From Granulicella sp. dw_53 (lineage in GTDB: Bacteria > Acidobacteriota > Terriglobia > Terriglobales > Acidobacteriaceae), in contig NZ_JAAVUR010000008.1 in assembly GCF_018449545.1 (NCBI RefSeq), forward strand, positions 248,001 through 312,000: a DNA stretch of 64,000 bases. The letters are read 5' to 3'. Positions 8,567-15,790 of this stretch are shown here, piece by piece; position 1 is the first letter of the stretch; each line of letters begins with the position of its first letter. The translations under genes were made by a program, and so were the position numbers. The notes beneath the pieces were generated by a model. The model saw only the letters and a program-made list of their open reading frames with translations. It had not been told where the DNA came from and searched no databases.

Positions 8567-8672
8567 CCCGAGACGGAACGAGATGTCCTAAATTGCAGTA
8601 AGTGTGTCGTGGCGTCGGTCATGGGACAGGCCTATCGTGGGGAATGTAAGTCATCTCTATGGAGGTTCCCTC

Positions 8673-9336
8673 ATGTCGACCGTATCCCTCGCCTGTGGCG
8701 CTGGTCTTGAAGCCACCAACATCCCGGATAGCCAACTTGCGCAACAGGTAACGGAGTTCATCCGTGACCCAGAGTCTGAGTTTCTCTTTAACCATTCCAG
8801 CCGCGTGTACTCCTTTGCGGCTCTCGCAGGCTATCTGCGCGGTCTGAAGTTTGATTGCGAACTACTCTATTCGGCCGCCATGTGCCATGACATCGGTCTG
8901 GTGCCTGCTCACAGCAGCGCTGCAGAGCGTTTCGAGGTGGACGGCGCAAACGCCGCCCGTGATTTCCTCCGCCAGCGTGGGATAGTAGCTTCCGAGATCG
9001 ATCATGTCTGGACCGCTATCGCCCTACACACCACGCCGGGTATCCCGCAGCACATGCACCCCGTCGTCGCCCTTGTCACTGCAGGCGTCGAGATGGACGT
9101 TCTCGGTATCGGCTATGGCGATGTAGAAGAAGACACACGCAAAGCCTATCGTAGACCGGTTTCCGCGCACGCCACACTTCAAGGAAGACATTCTGCAGGC
9201 CTTCTACGACGGAATCAGACACAAGCCTGAGACTACCTTTGGCAATGTTAAGGCCGACGTACTGGCGGATAAAGATCCCGCATTCCGCAGGACGAACTTC
9301 TGCTCCATCATTCGCAATTCACCTTGGAAAGGCTGA
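8673..9336 (+). pseudogene. HD-domain phosphohydrolase-like protein, frameshifted near the C-terminus
   Basis: ATG at 8673 follows GGAGG with seven-base spacing. The protein shows the HD motif set: FNHSSRVYSFAALAG, MCHDIGLVP with the metal-binding His-Asp pair, and IALHTTPGIPQHMHP. It resembles the cyanamide-hydratase-like HD proteins often encoded next to GlxA regulators, which fits its position after one here. Near 9150 the frame shifts: the family ending FKEDILQAFYDGIRHKPETT and FGNVKADVLADKDP is in the next frame, with a stop at 9334-9336. The unshifted frame instead ends with an unrelated basic tail at 9230. The core could fold, but the conserved C-terminal helices are lost. Confidence 0.75.
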
Positions 9337-9436
9337 TCTGCGCACCGTATTGAGGGATCGCGCGGACGAAGTCATTAGTCACGAACTGTCGTTGTTGTTT
9401 ACATCGCAGATGCCATGAGTCTCGATAGGTGACTTC

Positions 9437-9487
9437 AGGCCAATGCGCGTTTCCAGCACGAGTGCTCAAAACGCGCATTGGCCTATT
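9437..9487. repeat. Island palindrome, copy 3 (perfect stem)
   Basis: AGGCCAATGCGCGTTT and AAACGCGCATTGGCCT form an uninterrupted 16-base-pair stem around the loop CCAGCACGAGTGCTCA, which itself contains AGCAC/GTGCT. The flank GGTGACTTC resembles that of copy 2. The position between convergent genes would also suit a bidirectional terminator, but there is no T-run. Confidence 0.7.
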
Positions 9488-9607
9488 TAAAGCATTGCGC
9501 ATGCTGAGATGCGTTTCTCACGATCCTGCGCGGACAAGAAACAGAAGGCTTTTTCCGAATTGTGTGAGCGGCGTAGTGATGGGGTGGCCTTGTCTTCGCT
9601 AACAGCG

Positions 9608-10808
9608 CTACGCTGCTCTTTTCCTGCCCAAACGTTTCGGGGCGGGAACTGCCCAGGCCGATATAACCGCGTTGTCTAGGACCTCTTGCCGTGAAGGCAC
9701 CCATGCGGCATAACTTTTCTCGGTCGTGCGTATTGAAGTGTGTCCGAGGAGCTTGCTCACATGCTCCAGTGACACGCCCGCCTTAAGAAGCTCACAGGCG
9801 AAGGTGTCGCGGAGTCGATGTGCCTTCATGTAGCCGCCCGTGATTTTGGCTTCAACGAAGCAGGGAGCAACAAATCGTTTGCCCCAATTGCCACTGATGG
9901 ACTTGGGGGAGCCTACCCCACTCCAGAAGAAGAAGCGGTCATTATCATTCGGCACCGCGAGCAGTTCAGCCGCTATCTTTGGTGGAAGAAGGACGCTGAC
10001 ATCAGTTCCGGTCTTGGTACGCTGGGTCACAACGCGGTGACCAGTTGCATCGTGAATGAGCGCAGAGCGGGGAAGTGTCAGAGCATCTTGGATCGACAGG
10101 CCGCTCGACCTCATGAGCAGGAACAGACCGCGTACCCGCTTGATCCAATACTCTTGGCTTTGATTTTCCACCACATGATTCTGCGGTGCCTTGACGACGA
10201 CATAGACCGCATCGAGCAGGCGCTTATATTCGTCAGCCGTCAGAGGAAGGGTGGGAACCTCTTCCGCCTTCATCTTCGGCCAGACTGGAACCTCGACCAG
10301 CCACCTAGCGACGCGGCAGAACTTTAGAAAAGACTTGTACCGTTCGGCCAGTTTGTTCCGGGTGAGACTCGACGGGTACAGGTCTTTCCAATCGGAACAA
10401 AATCGGGTTATGAGTTCGCGGTTGATTCCCGCAAGGGTGTAGACGCCACGACCCTCACAGAAGGACGCCAGGCGTCCGAGCTCTCGCTCGTACTTCCGTA
10501 TGAGGTCAGAGGAGAGGTTCTCCACCTTCTTATCAGCGATGAAGACCTCGACGGCGGCTCGCATGTTCTTCACCCCTGGCGTGTCCGGCACAACCGTTCT
10601 GCCGGTCAGCTGGTCTTCAACGTCCCGCTTGACCTGTTCGGCCTCCGCCCATGAACGAGTATTTGCCGGACGCCGTTGACGCGGTTCGCCGGTTGCCGTC
10701 CAGCGAAGCCACTTTCTGCAATCGCATCGCTTGGCGATGCTCATCCCCTGCATACTTGCAGCCCTTCGAATGCCGGACAAAAATTGTGATCGTCGGCGTG
10801 GTAGTCAT
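9608..10808 (-). pseudogene. Tyrosine-recombinase integrase with an N-terminal frameshift
   Basis: The long frame from 10780 encodes the core-binding domain and the catalytic domain. The HxxR box is AHRLRDTFACELL, followed by LGHTSIRTTEKSYAAW with the second histidine and the tyrosine nucleophile. Arg-I is not in the usual GLR position: the box reads LMRSSGLSIQDAL, with Arg before the glycine, as I recall for related acidobacterial integrases. The family N-terminus TITIFVRHSKGCKYAGDE lies in the overlapping frame that starts with ATG at 10808. It joins KRCDCRKWLRW only if one base near 10730-10740 is removed. The unshifted start at 10780 lacks the first zinc-ribbon-like part. The gene lies directly downstream of tmRNA on the same strand, the usual arrangement for an ssrA-integrated element. 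Confidence 0.8.
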
Positions 10809-10859
10809 TGAGTCCTGCTCTCTGAATGCTCCAACGAGACGCAGTAGACACGTTTTTGA

Positions 10860-10893
10860 CACAAAAGTAAAAGCCACCCGTAAAGGTGGCTTT
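10860..10893 (-). terminator. Intrinsic terminator after tmRNA
   Basis: On the minus strand AAAGCCACC and GGTGGCTTT form a nine-base-pair stem around TTTACG, followed by TACTTTTG. It lies about 20 bases beyond the tmRNA 3' end. It is inside the presumed island side of the attachment site, so it may have been brought in by, or duplicated with, the element. Confidence 0.65.
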
Positions 10894-10912
10894 AGAATCA
10901 ACAGCTTAGAAA

Positions 10913-10936
10913 TGGTGGAGGCGGTGGGAGTCGAAC
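10913..10936 (-). other. Candidate attachment site (tmRNA 3' end)
   Basis: The last 24 bases of tmRNA, including the T-loop and CCA, are the usual core site for ssrA-targeting integrases. The integrase gene begins about 100 bases further on. I found no second copy of this 3' end in bases 1-10900, so the far end of the element must lie outside the window or be lost. Confidence 0.45.
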
Positions 10937-11266
10937 CCACGTCCGAAACTACTGTCAACAGAGAGCTTTCATGCTTTTCCAGCGTTCATCTTTGTCTCGT
11001 CATCGACGCTTAGAACGGGCGAAGACGCGACGACGACCAGTCTGATCGATCTCGTCCGACCCGCTCAGACGGAGCAGGGAAGACCAGCCTACTGTGCGAC
11101 GATCGGTACAGGCCCGTAGGCGAAGCTTGAGCGATCGGCTACTTAATTATTAAGCAGCAAGCGCGAGTGTTGGTTCGGCACTTATAGTTTTGTGAGCGAT
11201 TACGGGTGTCCACACCCCGGCATGCCTCTCTGCCGCAAGCAATCCCGTCGAAGCCGTGACGCCCCC
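10913..11266 (-). ncRNA. ssrA: Transfer-messenger RNA (tmRNA)
   Basis: tmRNA rescues stalled ribosomes by acting as a tRNA and then as a short message that adds a degradation tag. The 5' end GGGGGCG (11260-11266) pairs with CGCCTCC near the 3' end, with one G-U pair, and an encoded CCA ends at 10913. The 5' element GGCTTCGACGGGATT and the T-arm GTGGGTTCGACTCCCAC are diagnostic. The tag reading frame starts at GCC (11177-11179) and encodes AEPTLALAA, followed by tandem TAA stops. The tag is shorter than in E. coli but ends in the standard ALAA-type degron. The total is 354 bases, close to the usual length, and it is a one-piece tmRNA. Confidence 0.95.
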
Positions 11267-11317
11267 ATTTTGGAGACTGGCACCAACATTGCATTGGGCC
11301 CTCAAAGAACTGTATTC

Positions 11318-11323
11318 ATTATA
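11318..11323 (-). promoter_or_regulatory. Candidate -10 box for tmRNA
   Basis: A perfect TATAAT on the minus strand lies about 52 bases upstream of the mature tmRNA 5' end, leaving a leader that RNase P would remove. No good -35 hexamer is evident 16-18 bases upstream, so the call rests on the -10 alone. Confidence 0.4.
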
Positions 11324-11357
11324 GCGTTTCATTGTGGCTGGTGCCGATTTGCGGATG

Positions 11358-11777
11358 TCAGGCGAAGGCGAGGATGATTGCGCCCAAGGTTACGAGCGAT
11401 CCGCCGACCAGCTTGATGGGAGTCAGGTGCTCGCCGAGGAAGATCCATGCGCCGAGGATGACGAGGACGACGCTGAGTTTGTCGACCGGCGCGACGCTGG
11501 AGGCTGGTCCGATTTGGAGGGCGCGGAAGTAGCAGAGCCACGACAGACCGGTGCAGATGCCGGAGAGAATGAGAAAGAGCCAACTGCGGCGACCGATCTC
11601 TGCGAGACCGTGGTGTTTCTGGAGTCCTAATGCGATGGCCCAGGTGAAGACCAGGATGACACTGGTGCGGATGGCGGTCGCGAGGTTCGAGTCGACGTTG
11701 GCTACGCCGACCTTTGCGAGGAGCGCGGTTGCGGCGGCGAAGAGTGCGGAGAGGAGCGCCCAAAAGACCCAGGTCAT
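11358..11777 (-). CDS. EamA-family small membrane transporter
   Basis: A 139-residue protein with four predicted membrane helices (for example VFWALLSALFAAATALLAKV and VVLVILGAWIFLGEHLTPIK) that forms a single EamA/DMT repeat. Members this short work as dimers in export of small metabolites, but the substrate cannot be inferred. The long open frame extends upstream to 12281 only because it is antisense to the esterase gene. ATG at 11777 is chosen because the family starts with MTWVFWALLSAL at that point. It is divergent from the esterase across about 75 bases. The C-terminal motif LTPIKLVGGSLVTLGAIIL is typical of EamA. Confidence 0.8.
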   Translation of the reverse strand: MTWVFWALLSALFAAATALLAKVGVANVDSNLATAIRTSVILVFTWAIALGLQKHHGLAEIGRRSWLFLILSGICTGLSWLCYFRALQIGPASSVAPVDKLSVVLVILGAWIFLGEHLTPIKLVGGSLVTLGAIILAFA

Positions 11778-11853
11778 GGGATTGAGGATATCTTGCCTGC
11801 GTCTTGGCTGCGGTGGCTTGACTCGGGACGGGCGGCAAGCGTAAATAGTTTCC

Positions 11854-12783
11854 ATGCTGAAACTATTGTTGCCGCGGATGTCCTTGCGTTCTCTCTCCAT
11901 CCTTCTCTTATTCATCTGTTCCATTTGTCTCAGTAGCTCTCTTCTTGCGCAGGACCCGGCTAAGGCGGTTCCTATGGAAGGTTCCACTACGGATCCGGGC
12001 TCGCACGCGAAGATCGGTTTGAAGCCGCCTGCTGATCCCAAGCTGCCTACTCTTTTTCTAGTGGGCGATTCGACTGTGCGGAATGGGCATGCCGATGGCG
12101 CGGGTGGACAATGGGGTTGGGGAGAGCCGCTGGTCGATTTCTTCGATACGACTAAGATCAACGTCGACAATCGCGCCATTGGGGGGCGGAGCAGCCGTTC
12201 GTACATTATGGAGAACCAGTGGGAGGAGACGCTTGCGCTTGTGAAGCGGGGCGATGTCATTCTCTTCCAATGGGGGCACAACGATGACGGTCCGTTGGAC
12301 GATCCGGCGCGTGCTCGAGGGACGATTCATGGCATTGGGGAGGATAGCAAGGAGATCGAGAATCCTATCCTGAAGATCCATGAGACGGTGCATACGTATG
12401 GCTGGTATCTGCGGAAGTACATTGCGGACACGCTGGCTAAGGGCGCGATTCCGGTGATCTGTTCGCCAATCCCGCGCAAGACGTGGAAGGACGGTAAGGT
12501 CGTCCGCAATGCGGCGAACTATGGCGGTTGGGCGGCGCAAGTCGCGGCGGAGGAGCATGTGGCCTTTATCGACTTGAACGAGATCATTGCGCGGCGCTAT
12601 GACGCTTTGGGGGAGGAGGCTGTGGAGCCGCTGTTTGCCGATCCGCATACGCATACCAGCCGAGCGGGAGCGGAGATCAATGCCGAGTCCGTGGTGAGCG
12701 GGTTGAAGGCGCTTCCTCATGATCCTGTGGCGGGGTACTTCTCGGCCAAGGGCTCTGCGGTGAAGCCTTATGGTGGGACTTAG
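11854..12783 (+). CDS. Rhamnogalacturonan acetylesterase-like SGNH hydrolase
   Basis: The product (309 residues) removes acetyl groups from rhamnogalacturonan in pectin, judging from family membership. A signal peptide (about residues 1-33, ending SSLLAQ) indicates export. SGNH blocks are visible: FLVGDSTVRNG with the catalytic serine (block I), the conserved glycine in DNRAIGGRSSRSY (block II), LFQWGHNDDG (block III), and DPHTHTSRAGAE with the Asp/His pair (block V; the family usually has DxTHxxxxGA). The length fits single-domain bacterial members. The gene stands alone, but together with the GH28 enzyme at 59193 it points to pectin use. A 15-base C run lies eight bases after its stop codon. 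Confidence 0.85.
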   Translation: MLKLLLPRMSLRSLSILLLFICSICLSSSLLAQDPAKAVPMEGSTTDPGSHAKIGLKPPADPKLPTLFLVGDSTVRNGHADGAGGQWGWGEPLVDFFDTTKINVDNRAIGGRSSRSYIMENQWEETLALVKRGDVILFQWGHNDDGPLDDPARARGTIHGIGEDSKEIENPILKIHETVHTYGWYLRKYIADTLAKGAIPVICSPIPRKTWKDGKVVRNAANYGGWAAQVAAEEHVAFIDLNEIIARRYDALGEEAVEPLFADPHTHTSRAGAEINAESVVSGLKALPHDPVAGYFSAKGSAVKPYGGT

Positions 12784-12791
12784 GTGTCGTG

Positions 12792-12806
12792 CCCCCCCCC
12801 CCCCCC
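12792..12806. repeat. Poly-C homopolymer of 15 bases
   Basis: An uninterrupted run of 15 C residues sits just after the esterase stop codon, outside any gene. Such tracts slip during replication and also cause sequencing errors, so the exact length is uncertain. Confidence 0.8.
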
Positions 12807-12983
12807 TGCCGGAAGTCGCACATTTAAATGGAGTTATCGCTTTTAGGCAACGCAAAATATTCCATCGAGATGGGTTATGGGTAAATATGGGGAAACAATG
12901 GGGTTGTGGCTTTGACCCCGAGTTTCTTGGGATGGCGAGGTTGGCAAGGAGCTGATATTAATCCGCGCTGGGCGATGTTAGGG

Positions 12984-13110
12984 ATGGCTTACGCCATTTT
13001 CCCTTCTCCTTCTATTTTATTAAATTGACCATAACTTAAGTGCCACTTGTATCTCGTTGATTGGGATGGGGTTTGGTTGATTTGGGGCTTGACAGGGTGT
13101 TTTTCGGGTA
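12984..13110 (-). repeat. Dispersed hairpin plus CTTAAG element, copy 1
   Basis: Read on the minus strand the element contains TGTCAAGCCCCAAAT, then AGTGGCACTTAAGTTATG, CTTAAG, 15 bases, TAAAAT, AGAAGGAG, and a small hairpin ATGGC-GTAA-GCCAT. The same order recurs at 62081-62232. CTTAAG-N15-TAAAAT looks like a promoter, and the hairpin with a T-rich tract looks like a terminator on the opposite strand. Confidence 0.5.
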
Positions 13111-13266
13111 AATTCTCGGATAATCGTTGTAACTGATTGTTGGGATTGGATTTAAGGGTTGGATGGATTTGGGTGTGTCTCTGCTTTTCGCACAAATGCC
13201 CATCTCGGCTAACGGAGGTGGGTAGATGGATCGTTTTTAGTTCAACCTGAGAGATGAGGCTCGGAT

Positions 13267-13338
13267 AAGAAGGCGGTCGGGCTTTGCCCGATACCCCACC
13301 CTATTTGCGATGAGACTGCAAAAAGGGTGGGGCACCCG
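13267..13338 (-). repeat. REP-like palindrome, copy A
   Basis: On the minus strand it reads CGGGTGCCCCACCCTTTTTG, then the loop AGTCTCATC, then CAAATAGGGTGGGG, then a small hairpin TCGGGC-AAA-GCCCGA. It aligns closely with 45161-45236, with compensating changes in the stem, and partly with the repeat beside the RAYT gene at 63548. Confidence 0.7.
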
Positions 13339-13390
13339 TTTTTGTGGCTCTTCTTTGCGTTGGGATGGTCGAGCGGGATCTCTCTATGGG

Positions 13391-13840
13391 TTAGAGGGTG
13401 GTGGCTTCCAGGTCGATTGTTTGCCACTCGCCGCGCTCGATGGCTGTGCGGATCTGGGCGGGGGTTTTGCCCTTTTTGGTCTGTTCGTAAGCGAAGATCG
13501 CTTCTTTCATGCAGGTGGAGCAGGTGGCTCCGTGGGTGCCTTCGAAGCAGCTATGCAGGCTGTTGTGGCCCATCGCTCGATCGCAGTGGCAGTAGCAGGG
13601 CTGCTGGTGGAGCACGGCGGGGATCTTTTCGGCGAGCTTGTAGGCGGCGACCTGGTAGGGGTGAGAGAAGTACTCGCCGGTTAGCTGCGAGCCGGAGAGG
13701 ATGGGTTTCATCGGCTTGATCGGAGGGCGGGCGTTGTAGGCGGGGATGTCCAGGGCAGGGTCGGCCCACTGGGCCGAGGCGGCCATCGTTATCAGTCCAA
13801 GCGCGAGACTTCCGAGGATTCGCTTCATGTTTTTCATCAT
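13391..13840 (-). CDS. PCYCGC-motif secreted protein
   Basis: The product has a signal peptide (RILGSLALGLITMAASAQ) and the cysteine cluster PCYCHCDRAMGHNSLHSCF followed by ATCSTCMKEAIFAYEQTKKG, matching the PCYCGC-motif family of small exported, often membrane-attached proteins. The six conserved cysteines suggest metal or disulfide chemistry; the function is not established. The family's C-terminal GEW motif is present as IERGEWQTIDLE. The frame is open further upstream, but the start is placed at one of the clustered ATGs (13840, 13837 or 13828) just before the signal peptide; I chose 13840 for lack of a strong ribosome binding site. A terminator-like hairpin lies 80-120 bases upstream in its leader. 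Confidence 0.75.
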   Translation of the reverse strand: MMKNMKRILGSLALGLITMAASAQWADPALDIPAYNARPPIKPMKPILSGSQLTGEYFSHPYQVAAYKLAEKIPAVLHQQPCYCHCDRAMGHNSLHSCFEGTHGATCSTCMKEAIFAYEQTKKGKTPAQIRTAIERGEWQTIDLEATTL

Positions 13841-14274
13841 AAATCGTCCGGTTCCAGAGTGCATTCGAAGGTTGGGAAGAGTTTTCTGAGGAAGCTTTGC
13901 GCGCATGTGGCCATAAAAAGCAAAAAAAAAGGCGGCATGCACGGTGCTTTGTACATGCCGGGAGGCCAGTGACGCAACTTATGTCAGCATGGGGGTGAAT
14001 GATGATTACCCCGTCTTCCTGCTGAAAAATTTCACGGGCGGATTTTCACGCTCACGTTGTTGAAATAATAACACGTCTTTGCAAGACGATGTCTATTCCC
14101 TCTGCTAAATATCTCGCCACTCTTTAGTAAACAAATGCGGCTCAACAATCAGATGCGGTGGGAGCCGTTAGAGATGTACTGAATTGGGCGTGATTCTTGC
14201 TCCGGAAGAGCCGCTGTGTGCGTTCCATTTTGGAATTCGTCCCGCTTCGATTCGCGAATTTATTTTAGCTCGGC
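13841..14274. other. Long leader region upstream of the PCYCGC gene
   Basis: About 430 bases between phhB and the PCYCGC gene, both on the minus strand. The only clear structure is the hairpin with T-run at 13922-13960. The remainder is AT-richer than the genes and has no recognisable riboswitch core. Confidence 0.5.
13922..13960 (-). terminator. Terminator or attenuator hairpin in the leader
   Basis: On the minus strand CGGCATGTAC pairs with GTGCATGCCG (one mismatch, loop of eight), followed by CC and nine T residues. It may end the transcript from phhB, or it may attenuate the PCYCGC gene whose start lies about 80 bases downstream. Confidence 0.65.
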
Positions 14275-14556
14275 TCAGGCGAACTCTTTGCTGATGCGTT
14301 TTGCCATGCGGGCGTCGCGACCGGTGATGCCGCCCGCGTCGTGGGAGATGAGTCCCAGGCGCACCTGGTTGTAGCGTATGTCGATATCGGGGTGGTGTCC
14401 CATTTCCTCGGCGACGGCGGCGATTCGGTTTACGAATAGCATCGCGGCTACGAAGTCCTTGAAGGTCCAGTTACGGATGAGCTTTCCGTCCACAAGCTGC
14501 CATGTGGGCTCTTGTGCGAGCAACTCCTGCAGTGCGGTCTCGGTCATCTTCGACAT
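14275..14556 (-). CDS. phhB: Pterin-4a-carbinolamine dehydratase
   Basis: The enzyme (93 residues) dehydrates 4a-hydroxytetrahydrobiopterin to regenerate the pterin cofactor of aromatic amino acid hydroxylases. The active-site signature EEMGHHPDIDIRYNQVRLGL followed by ISHDAGGIT is complete, including the His-His-Pro and the downstream histidine and aspartate. The length matches single-domain bacterial PCD proteins. ATG at 14556 has TAGGAG ten bases upstream; a second ATG three codons later is less favourable. It stands 33 bases downstream of the HD-GYP regulator on the same strand and may be co-transcribed. No phenylalanine hydroxylase gene is in the window, so PCD could instead have another pterin-related role. 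Confidence 0.9.
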   Translation of the reverse strand: MSKMTETALQELLAQEPTWQLVDGKLIRNWTFKDFVAAMLFVNRIAAVAEEMGHHPDIDIRYNQVRLGLISHDAGGITGRDARMAKRISKEFA

Positions 14557-14589
14557 GGAATGAACTCCTATGCCTAGGGATGCTAGCCT

Positions 14590-15699
14590 CTAGTGCGCGG
14601 GGTGCGCAACTGCAGGCCGGCAGAGCCGATCCGATATGGCTGAGGGGGAGAGGCGCTCGATCTCTTCGCGGAGTTCGGACCATGATTCCAGCGGGATCTG
14701 GAGGAATACGTCGACGATTTTGGGGTCGAACTGGGTTCCGGAGTTCCGCACGATCTCGTTCCGGGCCACCTCAAAGCTGGTGCTCTTGCGATAGGGCCGG
14801 TCGGAGGTCATTGCGTCGAGTGTGTCCGCGATGGCGAAGATGCGAGCTCCGAGTGGGATCTGATGTCCGCTGAGGCCGCGTGGATAGCCGGAGCCGTCGA
14901 AGCGCTCCTGGTGGGAGTAGACGATCTCGGAGGCGTCCTTGAGGAAGGGGATCTTGGATACGATCTCGTAGCCATGCCGGCAGTGTTCGCGCATGATGGC
15001 CATCTCTTCGGGCTCGAGCTTGCCGGGCTTCAGCAAGATGCTGTCGGGGATGGCGATCTTGCCGAAGTCGTGGAGGAAGGCTCCCCTGGCGATGAGCTTG
15101 AGTTCTTCGCCAGCGACGCCCATGGCGCGCGCGATGGCGATGGTATAGGCCGTGACGCGCTTGGAGTGGCCTTCGGTCTGTTCGTCGCGCAGGTCGAGCG
15201 CGTTGCCCATGGCTTCGAGCGTGGTGTCGTAGCTGCGCTCCAGCTCTTCCATGGTGGACTGGAGTTGCGCGGTGCGAGAGGTGACGATGTCCTCAAGGCT
15301 ATTCAGATAGGCCACGTTCTGCTTCAACAGGCGACCGCGTTCCATCGCACGGTGTACTACGGTCTCCAGTTGTGTGCGCGCGAATGGCTTGAGGAGGTAG
15401 TCGATAGCACCGCCACGAAAGGCGTTGGTGGCCATGTGGATGTCTTGTACCGCGGTGACCATTACGACCGGAGTTCCAGGATGATCGACTCCGATACGGT
15501 GGAGCAGAGCGAGACCGTCGGTGCCGGACATCATGATGTCGGCGAGGACAAGATCATATTCGGGGCCTTCCTGAAGGCGCATGAGCGCTTCCTCGGCACC
15601 GCTGGCGAGGGTGGTCGAATAGCCGCTCTGTTCGAGGAGCGTGGCCACGATACTTCGGACAGCCTCTTCGTCGTCGACTACTAAAATGCGCTGCGGCAT
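14590..15699 (-). CDS. Response regulator with HD-GYP phosphodiesterase domain
   Basis: A 369-residue cytoplasmic protein. The N-terminal receiver domain (about 1-120) has RILVVDDEEAVR acidic residues, the phosphoacceptor aspartate in YDLVLADIMMSG, and the lysine in YLLKPF. A helical linker (about 125-165) leads into the HD-GYP domain (about 170-345), with EGHSKRVTAYTIAIARAMG, the HD pair in GAFLHDFGKIAIPD, and the GYP signature in YSHQERFDGSGYPRG. HD-GYP proteins usually hydrolyse cyclic di-GMP. No partner histidine kinase is adjacent. The start ATG at 15699 begins MPQRILVVDD, as expected for receiver domains. Confidence 0.92.
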   Translation of the reverse strand: MPQRILVVDDEEAVRSIVATLLEQSGYSTTLASGAEEALMRLQEGPEYDLVLADIMMSGTDGLALLHRIGVDHPGTPVVMVTAVQDIHMATNAFRGGAIDYLLKPFARTQLETVVHRAMERGRLLKQNVAYLNSLEDIVTSRTAQLQSTMEELERSYDTTLEAMGNALDLRDEQTEGHSKRVTAYTIAIARAMGVAGEELKLIARGAFLHDFGKIAIPDSILLKPGKLEPEEMAIMREHCRHGYEIVSKIPFLKDASEIVYSHQERFDGSGYPRGLSGHQIPLGARIFAIADTLDAMTSDRPYRKSTSFEVARNEIVRNSGTQFDPKIVDVFLQIPLESWSELREEIERLSPSAISDRLCRPAVAHPAH

Positions 15700-15790
15700 G
15701 GTGAGAAAGGCTCCGGGCTAGTACCTGTTTGGCGGGCGGAAGCTGAGGATTGATTTGCGTCGGTAGAGATGCTCTGTTTTCGTAGCACGA

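Larger units (their letters stand above)
12784..13390. other. Intergenic region with three repeat features
   Basis: About 600 bases between the convergent esterase and PCYCGC genes. It holds the poly-C run, copy 1 of a dispersed CTTAAG element, and a REP-like palindrome. Short frames on either strand, such as a minus-strand one ending in STRYKWHLSYGQFNKIEGEG, follow these repeats and are not genes. Confidence 0.6.

Noticed and set aside
6430..9487. Integron attC sites
   Set aside because: The palindromes have no RYYYAAC/GTTRRRY ends, and no integron integrase is present. The integrase here is a phage-type ssrA integrase.
7441..9600. CRISPR array
   Set aside because: The repeats are palindromic, kilobases apart and between genes; there is no regular spacer pattern.
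12989..13195. Minus-strand frame ending in STRYKWHLSYGQFNKIEGEG
   Set aside because: It coincides with the dispersed CTTAAG element. Such peptides are translations of the repeat, not genes.
13919..14060. Cobalamin or c-di-GMP riboswitch upstream of the PCYCGC gene
   Set aside because: CACTGG and GC-rich segments suggested a B12 box at first, but the core motifs of both riboswitch classes are missing.
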